Shown: positions 36,324 through 44,828 of the stretch, in pieces
Layout: each line of letters starts with the position of its first letter
Position numbering within the stretch: the first letter of the stretch is position 1
From: Opitutia bacterium
GTDB lineage: Bacteria > Verrucomicrobiota > Verrucomicrobiia > Opitutales > Opitutaceae
Direction: 5' to 3'
NCBI GenBank assembly: GCA_016217545.1
Contig: JACRHT010000017.1
Coordinates: forward strand, 310,001-374,000
Length of the DNA stretch: 64,000 nucleotides
Program-made: the position numbers and the translations under genes
Notes under the pieces: model-generated
Told to the model about the DNA's origin: nothing
Database searches by the model: none
The model's input: the letters and a program-made list of their open reading frames with translations, nothing else

Positions 36324-38714
36324 TCAGAACGAGAGCGTGTTCGTCCACTGCACACTGCGCGGCTCGGTGTAGCGCACGGAGCCGCCGTTCGTGTAGCGGT
36401 CCTGCACATCGAGCACGTTGCCGATGCTCAGCTGCGAGCGCCAGGTCACACGCTTGCCGACTTTGACGCGGTAACCGACGAACACGTCCGCGACCGTGCT
36501 CTCGTCGAGGTAGACATTGACGCCGTTGACGTTCGCGAAGAACGGCTGGCTGCGATACTTCAGCGCACCGCCGACGTTGAATCCCTTGAGCGGGCCGTCC
36601 GCGAAGGCGTAGCGCGTGAGCAGGTTGAACGCGTATTTTTTCCCGCCCTGGAAGCGCCGGCCGACGCTCGACGGATCGGTGGCCGAGGCGGTGATCTTTG
36701 CGTCGGTGTAGGCGAAGCCGCCCGATACCGTCCACTGCGGCGTCGGGTCGACGTCGACTTGCGCCTCGTAGCCCTTCGAGCGGCCGGTTTGTCCGGGCAC
36801 GCTGACGACGCGCGAGACCGGCAGGCCGGTGACGGGATCGTTCGTGGTGATCGTCTTGTTCTCCGCGATGTTGGTCTTCTCGATGTCGAAGGCGGACAGC
36901 TGGGCGTTCACCCGCGCGTCCCACAGATCGAGCTTCACGCCGCCCTCGGTGCCCTTGCCCGTCTGTGGCGGCAGCACCTGGTTGTTCTCGTCGAAGCGGA
37001 AGCCGTTCGTGTTCTTGAGCGACTCGGAATATGTCGTGAAGAGCGAGAAGTGCTTCGTGACGTGCGCGAGCGCGCCGAGCGTCGGACTCACGCGGCTGTC
37101 GCTGGTAGTGCGCGCGGAGCCGAAGGTGCGCGTGTTGCCGGCAAAGATCGGGTCGCGCTGCTCGTTGTCGAATTTGTCGTAACGGGCGCCGAGCAGCGTG
37201 CGCAAGCGGCCGTTCAGGTAGGATCCGGACGCGGCGACCAGGCCGGCGTAGGCGTCGACGCGATTGAGATTGTTGCCGTTGTTCGTGAGCGGACGGTAGC
37301 CAGTCCCAGCGAGGCCGCTCGGATAGGCGACCACGGCGAGCCGGTCGTTATCGAGCGCCCCGGGAGTGAGCGTGAAGACTTCGGTCACGGCCGCGTTCGT
37401 CGCGAGGGTGTAGAGTTCGTCGTTGATGGAGTCGACATCGTGGCGGTTGTAGTCCGCCGCGGTGATGAGGCGCTGGTGCGTCCAGCCGAGATCGAGTTCG
37501 TAGGAGGAGAACAAGCGCACACCGCGCGCGCCCTCATCGATCGTGCGGCGACCCCAGCTACGGTTGACCGTGAACACGCCGGTGCTCGCCGCGTAGCGCA
37601 CGGTGCCGGTATTGCGCGCGACGTCGTTGAGGAAGTTCATCTGCTGGTAGTTGGCGGTGAGCAGCAGTTGCCAGTTTTGTGTCGGCACGAATTGGATTTC
37701 GCCGAACACGTTGCGATAGCGGCGGCGACCAATGTCGTCCGGCCCCTCGAACTTCGTGCCGATCGGCACGATCGATTCTGGCACGGGGTAACCGAGCAGG
37801 CTTTTCAGCGTGCCGTTCGCCGGCACGCGGGCGTAGAGGCTGTCGGTGAGATACGCGAGCAGGCTGGCGGGGATCGCCTTGGCCTGGTCGGCCGTGGTGA
37901 AGTTGAACGTCGGCACCGTGCTCGGGCCGCGCACGCGCTGTTCGCCGTATTCGATGTCGCCGCGCACCGTCACGCGACTGTCGAACAGGCGCAGGCCGCC
38001 GGTGAGAAAAACGTTGCGGCGCAGATCTCCGGTCCAGTGCTCCCAGCTGCCTTTGCTGTGGTAGAGGCCGAGCGCGCGGAGGGCGAAGCGCTTGTTGCCG
38101 GCGTTCACGTCGATGGTCGCGCGGTTGAGATCGTCGGAGCCGGCGCGATACGAGAGCGCGGCGCTGCGGTTGTCGAAGCGGGCGCGGACGGTCACGACGT
38201 TGAGCAGACCGCCGGGGTCCGCCTCGCCGTAGATGAGCGAATTTGCGCCACGGATCACCTCGATGCGGTCCGCGTTATAGGTGTCGCTCGGCAGGTAGCG
38301 GATGAAGAAATTCGTGAGCTGCGTGTCGCTCTGAAAGCCGCGAAGGTTGACCGCGCGGTCGCTGTTCGTCTGTTCGGTGCTCTCCGCGCCGACGAGCAGC
38401 GGGCCGAGGTTGCGGAAATCCGTGACGTTGAAATCCGCGAGTTGCTGCGGGTTGATGACCTGGATCGAGAGCGGCAGATCGCGCACTTCCTCCACCGTGC
38501 GGCTGCCGCTGAGCGTCTGCGCCGTATGGTAGCTGGGCGACGTGGTGGCCGAGACCTCGAAGACGGAGAGTTGCACGACTTCTTCGCCGGGTTTGGCCGG
38601 CGGAGTCGTCTGTGCGCACACGGCGGACGCCGCGCAAAGCGCGAGAAACGGGATCGCGCGGCGCGCGGTGCGGGGACGCGACGCCAGTCGGGGGTGAGGG
38701 GCTTGGGGTGACAT
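36324..38714 (-). CDS. TonB-dependent outer-membrane receptor
   Basis: The ATG at 38714 gives 796 residues with an export signal (ARRAIPFLALCAASAVCA, cleavage near 35). A TonB-box-like VVQLSVFEVSA leads to a plug domain with VEEVRDLPLSIQVIN, VNLRGFQSDTQ and DRIEVIRGANSLIYGEADPGGLLNVVT. The barrel ends in a Phe (TLSF), the outer-membrane insertion signal. It is probably the import gate for a sulfated or mannan-derived oligosaccharide: it heads the sulfatase run and is divergent from the XylR-type regulator. No SusD gene is present, as is usual in this phylum. GTG at 38717 is an alternative start. Confidence 0.9.
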   Translation of the reverse strand: MSPQAPHPRLASRPRTARRAIPFLALCAASAVCAQTTPPAKPGEEVVQLSVFEVSATTSPSYHTAQTLSGSRTVEEVRDLPLSIQVINPQQLADFNVTDFRNLGPLLVGAESTEQTNSDRAVNLRGFQSDTQLTNFFIRYLPSDTYNADRIEVIRGANSLIYGEADPGGLLNVVTVRARFDNRSAALSYRAGSDDLNRATIDVNAGNKRFALRALGLYHSKGSWEHWTGDLRRNVFLTGGLRLFDSRVTVRGDIEYGEQRVRGPSTVPTFNFTTADQAKAIPASLLAYLTDSLYARVPANGTLKSLLGYPVPESIVPIGTKFEGPDDIGRRRYRNVFGEIQFVPTQNWQLLLTANYQQMNFLNDVARNTGTVRYAASTGVFTVNRSWGRRTIDEGARGVRLFSSYELDLGWTHQRLITAADYNRHDVDSINDELYTLATNAAVTEVFTLTPGALDNDRLAVVAYPSGLAGTGYRPLTNNGNNLNRVDAYAGLVAASGSYLNGRLRTLLGARYDKFDNEQRDPIFAGNTRTFGSARTTSDSRVSPTLGALAHVTKHFSLFTTYSESLKNTNGFRFDENNQVLPPQTGKGTEGGVKLDLWDARVNAQLSAFDIEKTNIAENKTITTNDPVTGLPVSRVVSVPGQTGRSKGYEAQVDVDPTPQWTVSGGFAYTDAKITASATDPSSVGRRFQGGKKYAFNLLTRYAFADGPLKGFNVGGALKYRSQPFFANVNGVNVYLDESTVADVFVGYRVKVGKRVTWRSQLSIGNVLDVQDRYTNGGSVRYTEPRSVQWTNTLSF

Positions 38715-38766
38715 CACCGGAGCTTAGCGGTTCGAGGCGGTCGGATTGAATGAGTTCTTTCGGCGA

Positions 38767-38779
38767 AATTCTGTGAATT
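38767..38779. promoter_or_regulatory. Small dyad AATTC-TGT-GAATT in the divergent receptor/XylR spacer
   Basis: A perfect 5-bp inverted repeat with 3-bp spacer, AT-rich in a GC-rich background, lies between the two divergent genes (about 50 bp from the receptor ATG and 90 bp from the regulator ATG). It is a possible operator for the XylR-type protein or part of a promoter; only one copy is seen. Confidence 0.3.
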
Positions 38780-38869
38780 CCACTCGGTTCGCCGGGGAGT
38801 TCTTCGGAGGAAACCGGCGACGCTGCGCGGCGTCTTGCTTGCTGTCACCTGATATTCTTTGCTGCCGCC

Positions 38870-40054
38870 ATGAGCCCCGCCAAACGTGTCGCCGTCGTCA
38901 TCCGCACGCGCTTCGAGGAGAACCAGGCGATCCTCCGCGGGATTGCGCAGTTCGAGCAACGGCACGGGCCGTGGCTCGCCTTCGTCGACGATCAGGCCGT
39001 GAGCGTGCAGGAGCCGGACTGGTTGTTCCGCCAGGAATGGGACGGCGTGATCTGCGGACCAACGAGCGCGGCCATCGCCCAGCAGTGCCGGCGCCGGCGG
39101 ATTCCGCTGGTCGACCTGCGCGATAATCCCGAGGCGTTCCCCGGCGTGCCGAAGGTGCGGCCCGACAACGTCGCGATCGGACACGTCGGCGCAGAGCACC
39201 TGCTCGAGAAAGGTTACGCGCACTTCGGTTTCTGCGGTTTCGCCAACACCTCGTGGTCGCAGGAGCGGCGCCACGGCTTCGTCGAGGCGGTGACGCTCGG
39301 CGGCCAGCAATGCGACGTGCTCGAGACCGATTATCCGGGCAAGCAGGCGCCCGACTGGAACAGCGCGCAGGAAGCCGTGATCGTGGACTGGCTGCGGCGC
39401 CTCCCTCGCCCTGTCGCCGTCATGGCGTGCAACGATCTGCGCGCCATCCAGGTCATCAACGCCTGCCAGCAGGCCGGCATCGTCGTGCCCGAAGAGGTGG
39501 CCGTGCTGGGCGCGAACAACGAATCGTCGCGCTGCGAGCTCTGCCACCCGTCCTTGTCGAGCGTGGCCGTGAACGCTAACCGCATCGGCTACCGCGCCGC
39601 GGAGTTACTGCATGCGGCGATGAAGGGCGAGGCGGCGAAAGAGTCCGGCGAACTCGTCGAGCCGCTGAAGGTCGTTGCCCGCCGCTCAACCGACGTCCTG
39701 GCCATCGGCGACCCGAAAGTCGCGCGCGCGCTCCACTATATCCGCGAGCACGCCTGCCGCGGTCTCACCGTCGACGAAGTGGTGCGCGAAGTGCACGTCT
39801 CCCGCAGCGTGCTCGAACGGAAATTCCGCAACTACCTCCGGCGTTCGCCGCAAGCGGAGATCCGCTACGCGCAGGTGCAGCGCGCGAAGGAATTGCTCGC
39901 CGAGACCGACGCCTCGATCGCCGAGATCGCCGAGGCGACCAGCATCGAATACCCGGAATATCTGTGCGTGCTTTTCAAGCGCATCACCGGCGAGACCCCG
40001 CGTCGCTATCGCGAGAAGGCGCGCAGCTGGAAAGGCGACGCCGCTCAGAGCTAG
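38870..40054 (+). CDS. XylR-type activator: LacI-like sensor fused to AraC DNA-binding domain
   Basis: The 394-residue protein starts directly with a periplasmic-binding-protein-like sensor (RVAVVIRTRFEENQAILRGIAQF, GVICGPTSAA, NVAIGHVGAEHLLEKGYAHFGF, VMACNDLRAIQVINACQQAGI). It ends with an AraC double helix-turn-helix (HYIREHACRGLTVDEVVREV, SRSVLERKFRNYL, ASIAEIAEATSIEYPEYLCVLFKRITGETPRRYR). This is the arrangement of E. coli XylR and of many Verrucomicrobiota sugar regulators. It likely senses a monosaccharide or disaccharide and activates the divergent receptor-sulfatase operon and the GH130-sulfatase-GH26-GH130 genes that follow it. Confidence 0.9.
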   Translation: MSPAKRVAVVIRTRFEENQAILRGIAQFEQRHGPWLAFVDDQAVSVQEPDWLFRQEWDGVICGPTSAAIAQQCRRRRIPLVDLRDNPEAFPGVPKVRPDNVAIGHVGAEHLLEKGYAHFGFCGFANTSWSQERRHGFVEAVTLGGQQCDVLETDYPGKQAPDWNSAQEAVIVDWLRRLPRPVAVMACNDLRAIQVINACQQAGIVVPEEVAVLGANNESSRCELCHPSLSSVAVNANRIGYRAAELLHAAMKGEAAKESGELVEPLKVVARRSTDVLAIGDPKVARALHYIREHACRGLTVDEVVREVHVSRSVLERKFRNYLRRSPQAEIRYAQVQRAKELLAETDASIAEIAEATSIEYPEYLCVLFKRITGETPRRYREKARSWKGDAAQS

Positions 40055-40123
40055 CGAAAGAGTTTCAGATTCCTGCCGCTCAAGCTCATGGCCGCCGCCA
40101 CCGCCGGAGCCTAGACTCGGTCC

Positions 40124-41128
40124 ATGCCCCATTCCTCATCGAAGCCGAGCAAGCGCGTGCTCGAGCGACATCCGGCCAATCCCATCCTGCATCCCCGCGG
40201 TATGCCGTTCCCCTGCGCCGGCGTCTACAACTCCGGCGTCGTGAAGACCACGGACGGCAACTACATCATGGCCAGCCGCGTCGAGGAACCGAGCAAGCGC
40301 CACCACGCCTGGATCTCGCGCAGCCGCGACGGCGTGCAGTTCACGCCCGACGCCGAGCCGCTGCGTGTCCTCTGCGACACCGAGCGGCAGGCTGAATTCG
40401 CCGACGCCACCAAGATCGCCCCGCCGGGTCTCGGCACCTGGTGGGATCCGCGCATCAACCCGCTCGAAGGCGAGCACTACCTGACCTACGCCGCCGTTTC
40501 GAAGAGCGGCTGCCGCATCGGGCTCGCGCGGCTCGCCCCGGATTTCCGCTCGGCGCAACACGTCAGTTTTCCGCACCACATCCAGAACCGCAACGCCGTG
40601 CTCTTTCCCGAGAAGATCGGCGGCCTCTACTGGATGCTCCACCGGCCGCAGCATCCGAACGGTAGCGGATCGATCTGGATCTCCGCGTCGCCCGACCTGC
40701 ATTTCTGGGGACACACCCGCCCGGTCGCCCATCCGCACCGTTTCTGGGAACACAAGAAAATCGGTCCCGCCGCACCGCCGATCCGCACCGCGGAGGGCTG
40801 GCTGATCGTTTACCACGGCGTTTTCCCTCACTGCAACGGCGTCAACTACGCGGCGGGCGCGATGCTGCTCGACCTCGAGCAGCCGTGGCGCGTCATCGCC
40901 CGCGGCGCCCACCCGATCCTTTGGGTCGAGGAGCCCTACGAGATGATCGGCCAAGTGCCGAACGTGGTCTTCCCCGGCGCGGTGATTCCCGAAGCCGACG
41001 GCAGCGTGAAGGTTTACTACGGCGGCGCCGACTACGTGCAGTGCCTCGCCACCGGCAGCCTCGCGGATCTGATCGCGTCGGCGCGCGCCACCGACGGCGC
41101 CGACGCGCCGGGCAACGGTGCGGCATGA
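40124..41128 (+). CDS. GH130 phosphorylase or mannosidase
   Basis: The 334-residue protein is a five-bladed GH130 propeller: HPANPILHP, VYNSGVVKT, the general-acid region WWDPRINPLEGEHYLTY (Asp108), RNAVLFPEKIGGLYWMLHRPQ, KIGPAAPPIRTAEGWLIVYHG and the terminal VYYGGADYV. GH130 enzymes phosphorolyse, or in some subgroups hydrolyse, beta-mannosides. This copy resembles the mannooligosaccharide phosphorylase side of the family rather than the mannosylglucose phosphorylase at 43759. The Glu that usually precedes DPR is a Trp here. Cytosolic. Its stop codon overlaps the sulfatase start (ATGA), so the two are translated together. Confidence 0.85.
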   Translation: MPHSSSKPSKRVLERHPANPILHPRGMPFPCAGVYNSGVVKTTDGNYIMASRVEEPSKRHHAWISRSRDGVQFTPDAEPLRVLCDTERQAEFADATKIAPPGLGTWWDPRINPLEGEHYLTYAAVSKSGCRIGLARLAPDFRSAQHVSFPHHIQNRNAVLFPEKIGGLYWMLHRPQHPNGSGSIWISASPDLHFWGHTRPVAHPHRFWEHKKIGPAAPPIRTAEGWLIVYHGVFPHCNGVNYAAGAMLLDLEQPWRVIARGAHPILWVEEPYEMIGQVPNVVFPGAVIPEADGSVKVYYGGADYVQCLATGSLADLIASARATDGADAPGNGAA

Positions 41129-42633
41129 CCTCCCGTCCGCACATCATTCTCATCCTCACGGACCAGCAGCGCGCCGACACGATCGCCGCCCAAGGCCATC
41201 CTTGGATGCGCACGCCGCACCTCGACGCGCTCGTGCGGGGCGGCGTTTCCTTCACGAACTGCCATGCCGCCGGCGCCACCTGCACACCCTCGCGGGCCGC
41301 GCTCTTCACCGGCATGTATGCGCACAACACCGGCTGCTATTCCTTCAACAACTGGGCGCACCAGCGGCTCTGGGTGCAGGATCTCGCCGACGCCGGCTAC
41401 TACTGCGTCAACCTCGGCAAGATGCACCTCCAGCCGCGCGACGCCTCCGCTGGTTTTCACGAGCGCCTGATCGTGGAGAATCCCACCTCGACCTCACGGG
41501 ACGGCGGTAACGGCGACGATGCGTGGGGGCGTCACCTCGCCTTGCACGGTCACGCCCGGCCCAACTTCCGGCACCGCACCGACCCGGAGTGGACCAGAAA
41601 ATTTCAAGCCGTGCCGTGGCACCTCGACGAACGCCTCCACAGCGACGTCTTCACCGGCGACTCCGCCGTCGCCTGGATCGAACGCGAAGCCGATCCCACG
41701 CGCCCCACATTCCTGCAAATCGGTTTTCCCGGCCCGCACGAACCGTGGGATCCGTTGCCGCGCCACCTCGCCGCCTACGACGGACGCGAAGCGGAATTCC
41801 CCGCGCCCGTGGATCGGCCGCACGATTTCGAGCGCGCTCCGCCGCAACACGCCGCCGTCCGCGATTTCCACGCGCAGGTCGACCACGAGTCGCGCATCGA
41901 TCTCGCCGGCGCGACCGACGCGGACATCCGCCGCATGCGGAAGCACTACTACGCGAAGGTGACGCTCGTCGACGAGCAGATCGGCCGCGTCGTCGCCGCA
42001 CTCGAACGAAAAGGCCTGTTGGCGAACAGCGTCGTCATCGTGACCTCCGACCACGGCGAGATGCTAGGCGACCACGATCTCGCCTACAAATGGCTGATGT
42101 TCGACCAGGTCACGCACGTGCCGCTCGTCGTGCGCGATTTTCGCCCCGGGGCACCGGGCGGCTGCGTCGTCCCGCAATTGGTCTCGCTCATCGACCTCGG
42201 TCCGACCGTCTGTGAACTCGCGGGCGTCACTGTGCCCGCGCGACTGGAAGGGCAATCGCTCGCCGGCTATCTGCGCACCGAACCAGTGCCGGCCCGGCGC
42301 CACGTGTTTTGCGAGGACAACTACCTCCTGATGATCCGCTCTGCGACGGCGAAGCTCGTCCTCTACCACGGCCAGCCCGAAGGCGAACTCTACGATCTCC
42401 GGAGCGATCCGCACGAATCCCGCAACCTCTGGGACGATCCCACCCATGCCGCGCTGAAGCAAGAACTCCGCAACGAACTCCTCGCCTGGCTCGGCGCGAG
42501 CTGCCTCCACACGTGGGGCTACAAGGCGCGCGCCGAATCCGCCGGCGGCGCCTACGGTGTGCGCTGGCCGCGCCCCGACGACAAGCGTCTGCACGGGCCC
42601 AACTACCAGCCGCGCGTCTTGCCCCACCTTTGA
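41125..42633 (+). CDS. Cytosolic Cys-type sulfatase in the mannan operon (S1 family)
   Basis: The start ATG at 41125 overlaps the GH130 stop; the product has 502 residues and begins directly with PHIILILTDQQRADTIAAQG, without a signal peptide. The FGly site is CTPSR (Cys53). Further S1 markers are LGKMHLQPRD, GFPGPHEPWDP, VTSDHGEMLGDHDL and a C-terminal ELYDLRSDPHESRNLWDD. It should hydrolyse a sulfate ester on an imported sugar or oligosaccharide. Its tight linkage to GH130 upstream and GH26 downstream (overlaps at both ends) argues that desulfation is a step of beta-mannan catabolism. The missing signal peptide suggests maturation by the cytosolic anSME (56264). Confidence 0.92.
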   Translation: MTSRPHIILILTDQQRADTIAAQGHPWMRTPHLDALVRGGVSFTNCHAAGATCTPSRAALFTGMYAHNTGCYSFNNWAHQRLWVQDLADAGYYCVNLGKMHLQPRDASAGFHERLIVENPTSTSRDGGNGDDAWGRHLALHGHARPNFRHRTDPEWTRKFQAVPWHLDERLHSDVFTGDSAVAWIEREADPTRPTFLQIGFPGPHEPWDPLPRHLAAYDGREAEFPAPVDRPHDFERAPPQHAAVRDFHAQVDHESRIDLAGATDADIRRMRKHYYAKVTLVDEQIGRVVAALERKGLLANSVVIVTSDHGEMLGDHDLAYKWLMFDQVTHVPLVVRDFRPGAPGGCVVPQLVSLIDLGPTVCELAGVTVPARLEGQSLAGYLRTEPVPARRHVFCEDNYLLMIRSATAKLVLYHGQPEGELYDLRSDPHESRNLWDDPTHAALKQELRNELLAWLGASCLHTWGYKARAESAGGAYGVRWPRPDDKRLHGPNYQPRVLPHL

Positions 42634-43754
42634 AAAATTCCGTCCTCCCCTTCCTCGTCGGCACCTGCCTTGCGCTCAGCCTCCGGGCTCAGCCGATCGA
42701 CGAGCATGCGACCGCCGAAACACGCGCGCTCTTCGCGAATCTCGGCACCGTCGCGCGCGACCACATCCTCGTCGGCCATCACCACACGACAGCGCGCGGC
42801 GCCGGTTGGCGCTGGCAAGCCGAGCGCTCCGACGTGCGCGTGCTCGTGGGCGATTTTCCGGCGGTGCACAGCTGGGACTTCAGCCTGCTCGTCGCGGAGC
42901 CCGATCGTCGCGCCGATGCCCGGCGCGACATTGTGGCGGCCTTCGAGCGCGGCGCCGTCATCACGCTGAGCTGGCACGCCGCCAACCCCGTCTCCGGCGG
43001 CGGCTACAACGACCACACGCCCGCGGTCGCGGCGATCCTGCCGGGCGGCAGCCACCACGAAAAATTCCTCGCGATGCTCGACGACCTCGCCGGTTTTCTC
43101 GCCACGCTCCGCGATAAAAACGGCCGCGCGGTGCCGGTGATTTTCCGTCCGTGGCACGAACACACCGGTGCGACGATGTGGTGGGGTCAGCCGTATTGCA
43201 CGAAAGACGAATTCATCGCGCTGTGGCGCCTCACCGTCCATCACCTGCGCAACACCCGCGGCCTGCACCAGCTGCTCTGGGCCTATTCGCCCAACCGCCG
43301 CGCCTCGCCCGAAACCTACTTCGAGCGGTATCCCGGCGACGAGTGGGTCGACCTGCTCGGCTACGATTTCTACTCGAAGAGCGACCTCGCGCGCGCCGTG
43401 CCGTGCCTGCGCCTCGCCGTCGCCGAGGCGGCGAAGCGCGGCAAGCTCGCCGCACTCACCGAGACGGGTCCGCAGGCCGGCTGGCGCCAGAACGGCAAGC
43501 CCGACTACTTCACCGGCGAACTGCTCCCGCTGTTGCGCGACGATCCCGCGCTGCGCGGTCTCGCCTACGTGCTCTTCTGGCAGAACGCATCGGAGGAACA
43601 GCACTGGATCCCGCTCCCCGGCGAGCCCGGCGCGGAGGATTTCAAAAAATTCCACGCCGATCCGTTCACGCTTTTCGAGCGCGATCTGCCCCGGCTCTAC
43701 ACGCTGCCGCCGGACTCCGCGGCACCCGCAGCCGCGCCGAAGCCGCAGTCCTGA
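42630..43754 (+). CDS. GH26 beta-mannanase/mannosidase, exported, TTG start
   Basis: The most likely start is TTG at 42630, overlapping the sulfatase stop as TTGA. It gives 374 residues with a signal peptide ([20 protein letters not shown]). No ATG exists before the mature domain in this frame. GH26 motifs are complete: [35 protein letters not shown] with acid/base Glu177, LLGYDFY, and ALTETGPQ with nucleophile Glu278. The enzyme cleaves beta-1,4-mannan or glucomannan, probably in the periplasm. It is followed 4 bp later by mannosylglucose phosphorylase, the enzyme that uses Man-Glc from glucomannan. Confidence 0.9.
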   Translation: MKNSVLPFLVGTCLALSLRAQPIDEHATAETRALFANLGTVARDHILVGHHHTTARGAGWRWQAERSDVRVLVGDFPAVHSWDFSLLVAEPDRRADARRDIVAAFERGAVITLSWHAANPVSGGGYNDHTPAVAAILPGGSHHEKFLAMLDDLAGFLATLRDKNGRAVPVIFRPWHEHTGATMWWGQPYCTKDEFIALWRLTVHHLRNTRGLHQLLWAYSPNRRASPETYFERYPGDEWVDLLGYDFYSKSDLARAVPCLRLAVAEAAKRGKLAALTETGPQAGWRQNGKPDYFTGELLPLLRDDPALRGLAYVLFWQNASEEQHWIPLPGEPGAEDFKKFHADPFTLFERDLPRLYTLPPDSAAPAAAPKPQS

Positions 43755-43758
43755 TTTT

Positions 43759-44757
43759 ATGCCCATCACCGTTTCCGCTCCCGCCCTGCCCAACATCCCG
43801 TGGGAAGAGCGTCCGGCGAACTCCTCGGAGGTTCTCTGGCGCTTTTCCGGCAATCCGGTCATCCGCCGCGACCACCTGCCGACGTCGAACAGCATCTTCA
43901 ACAGCGCGGTCGCGCCGTTCCGCGGCGGCTTCGCCGGCGTGTTCCGGGTCGACAACCGCGCCGTGCAGATGCGCATCCATGCCGGCTTCAGCTCCGATGC
44001 GCTGAGCTGGGACATCGCGCCGCAGCCGCTCACGCTCGAAGGCGCCGATCCCGAACTCGGCGGCATGGTCTACGGCTACGACCCGCGCGTAACGCCGATC
44101 GACGGCCGCTACTACGTCACCTGGTGCAACGGCTATCACGGCCCGACGATCGGCGTCGCGTGGACGGAAGATTTCAAAAAATTCCACCAACTCGAGAACG
44201 CCCTGCTGCCCTACAACCGCAACGGCGTGCTCTTCCCGCGGCGCATCGGCGGCCGCTACGCGCTGCTCAGCCGGCCGAGCGACAACGGGCACACCGCATT
44301 CGGCGATATTTTCTACAGCGAGAGCCCCGACCTCGAATTCTGGGGCCGCCACCGCCACGTGATGAGCCCCGTGCGCATCGAGAAGGGCTGGCAATCGCTC
44401 AAGATCGGCGCCGGCCCCGTGCCGATCGAAACGTCCGAAGGCTGGCTGCTGCTGTATCACGGCGTGCAGCGCTCCTGCAACGGCTACGTCTACTCCTTCG
44501 GCGCCGCGCTGCTCGATTTGGAAAAACCCTGGAAGGTGATCGCGCGCGCCGCGCCGTATCTGATCGCGCCGTGGATGCCCTACGAAACCACCGGCGACGT
44601 GCCGAATGTCTGCTTTCCCTGCGCCGCGCTCGTCGATGGCACGACCGGCCGCCTCGCGATCTACTATGGCGGCGCCGATACCGTCACGTGCGTCGCGTTC
44701 GGACGCGTGAACGAGCTCATCGCCTTCATCCGCGCGAACAACGAGCGGGCGACCTGA
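43759..44757 (+). CDS. 4-O-beta-D-mannosyl-D-glucose phosphorylase (GH130_1)
   Basis: The 332-residue protein matches the well-characterised mannosylglucose phosphorylase group nearly motif for motif: [46 protein letters not shown] with general acid Asp108, [82 protein letters not shown] and [13 protein letters not shown]. It splits mannosyl-beta-1,4-glucose with phosphate into mannose 1-phosphate and glucose in the cytosol. It completes glucomannan use and saves one ATP. It is the last gene of the plus-strand operon and is followed by a strong hairpin. Confidence 0.93.
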   Translation: MPITVSAPALPNIPWEERPANSSEVLWRFSGNPVIRRDHLPTSNSIFNSAVAPFRGGFAGVFRVDNRAVQMRIHAGFSSDALSWDIAPQPLTLEGADPELGGMVYGYDPRVTPIDGRYYVTWCNGYHGPTIGVAWTEDFKKFHQLENALLPYNRNGVLFPRRIGGRYALLSRPSDNGHTAFGDIFYSESPDLEFWGRHRHVMSPVRIEKGWQSLKIGAGPVPIETSEGWLLLYHGVQRSCNGYVYSFGAALLDLEKPWKVIARAAPYLIAPWMPYETTGDVPNVCFPCAALVDGTTGRLAIYYGGADTVTCVAFGRVNELIAFIRANNERAT

Positions 44758-44776
44758 GCCCGGCCGCTCGCCCGAA

Positions 44777-44806
44777 CGGCGGATGAGCTGCGCGCTTCAT
44801 CCGCCG
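44777..44806. terminator. Bidirectional hairpin between convergent genes
   Basis: A perfect 10-bp inverted repeat (CGGCGGATGA at 44777-44786, TCATCCGCCG at 44797-44806) with a 10-base loop lies in the 71-bp gap between the convergent phosphorylase and GH5-like genes. There is no U-tract on either side. Confidence 0.55.
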
Positions 44807-44828
44807 CATCCAGGCACCCGGCAACCGA

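Noticed and set aside
36759-38711. 650-codon plus-strand open frame opposite the second TonB receptor
   Set aside because: Antisense shadow; the minus strand encodes a full receptor with signal peptide, plug and barrel.
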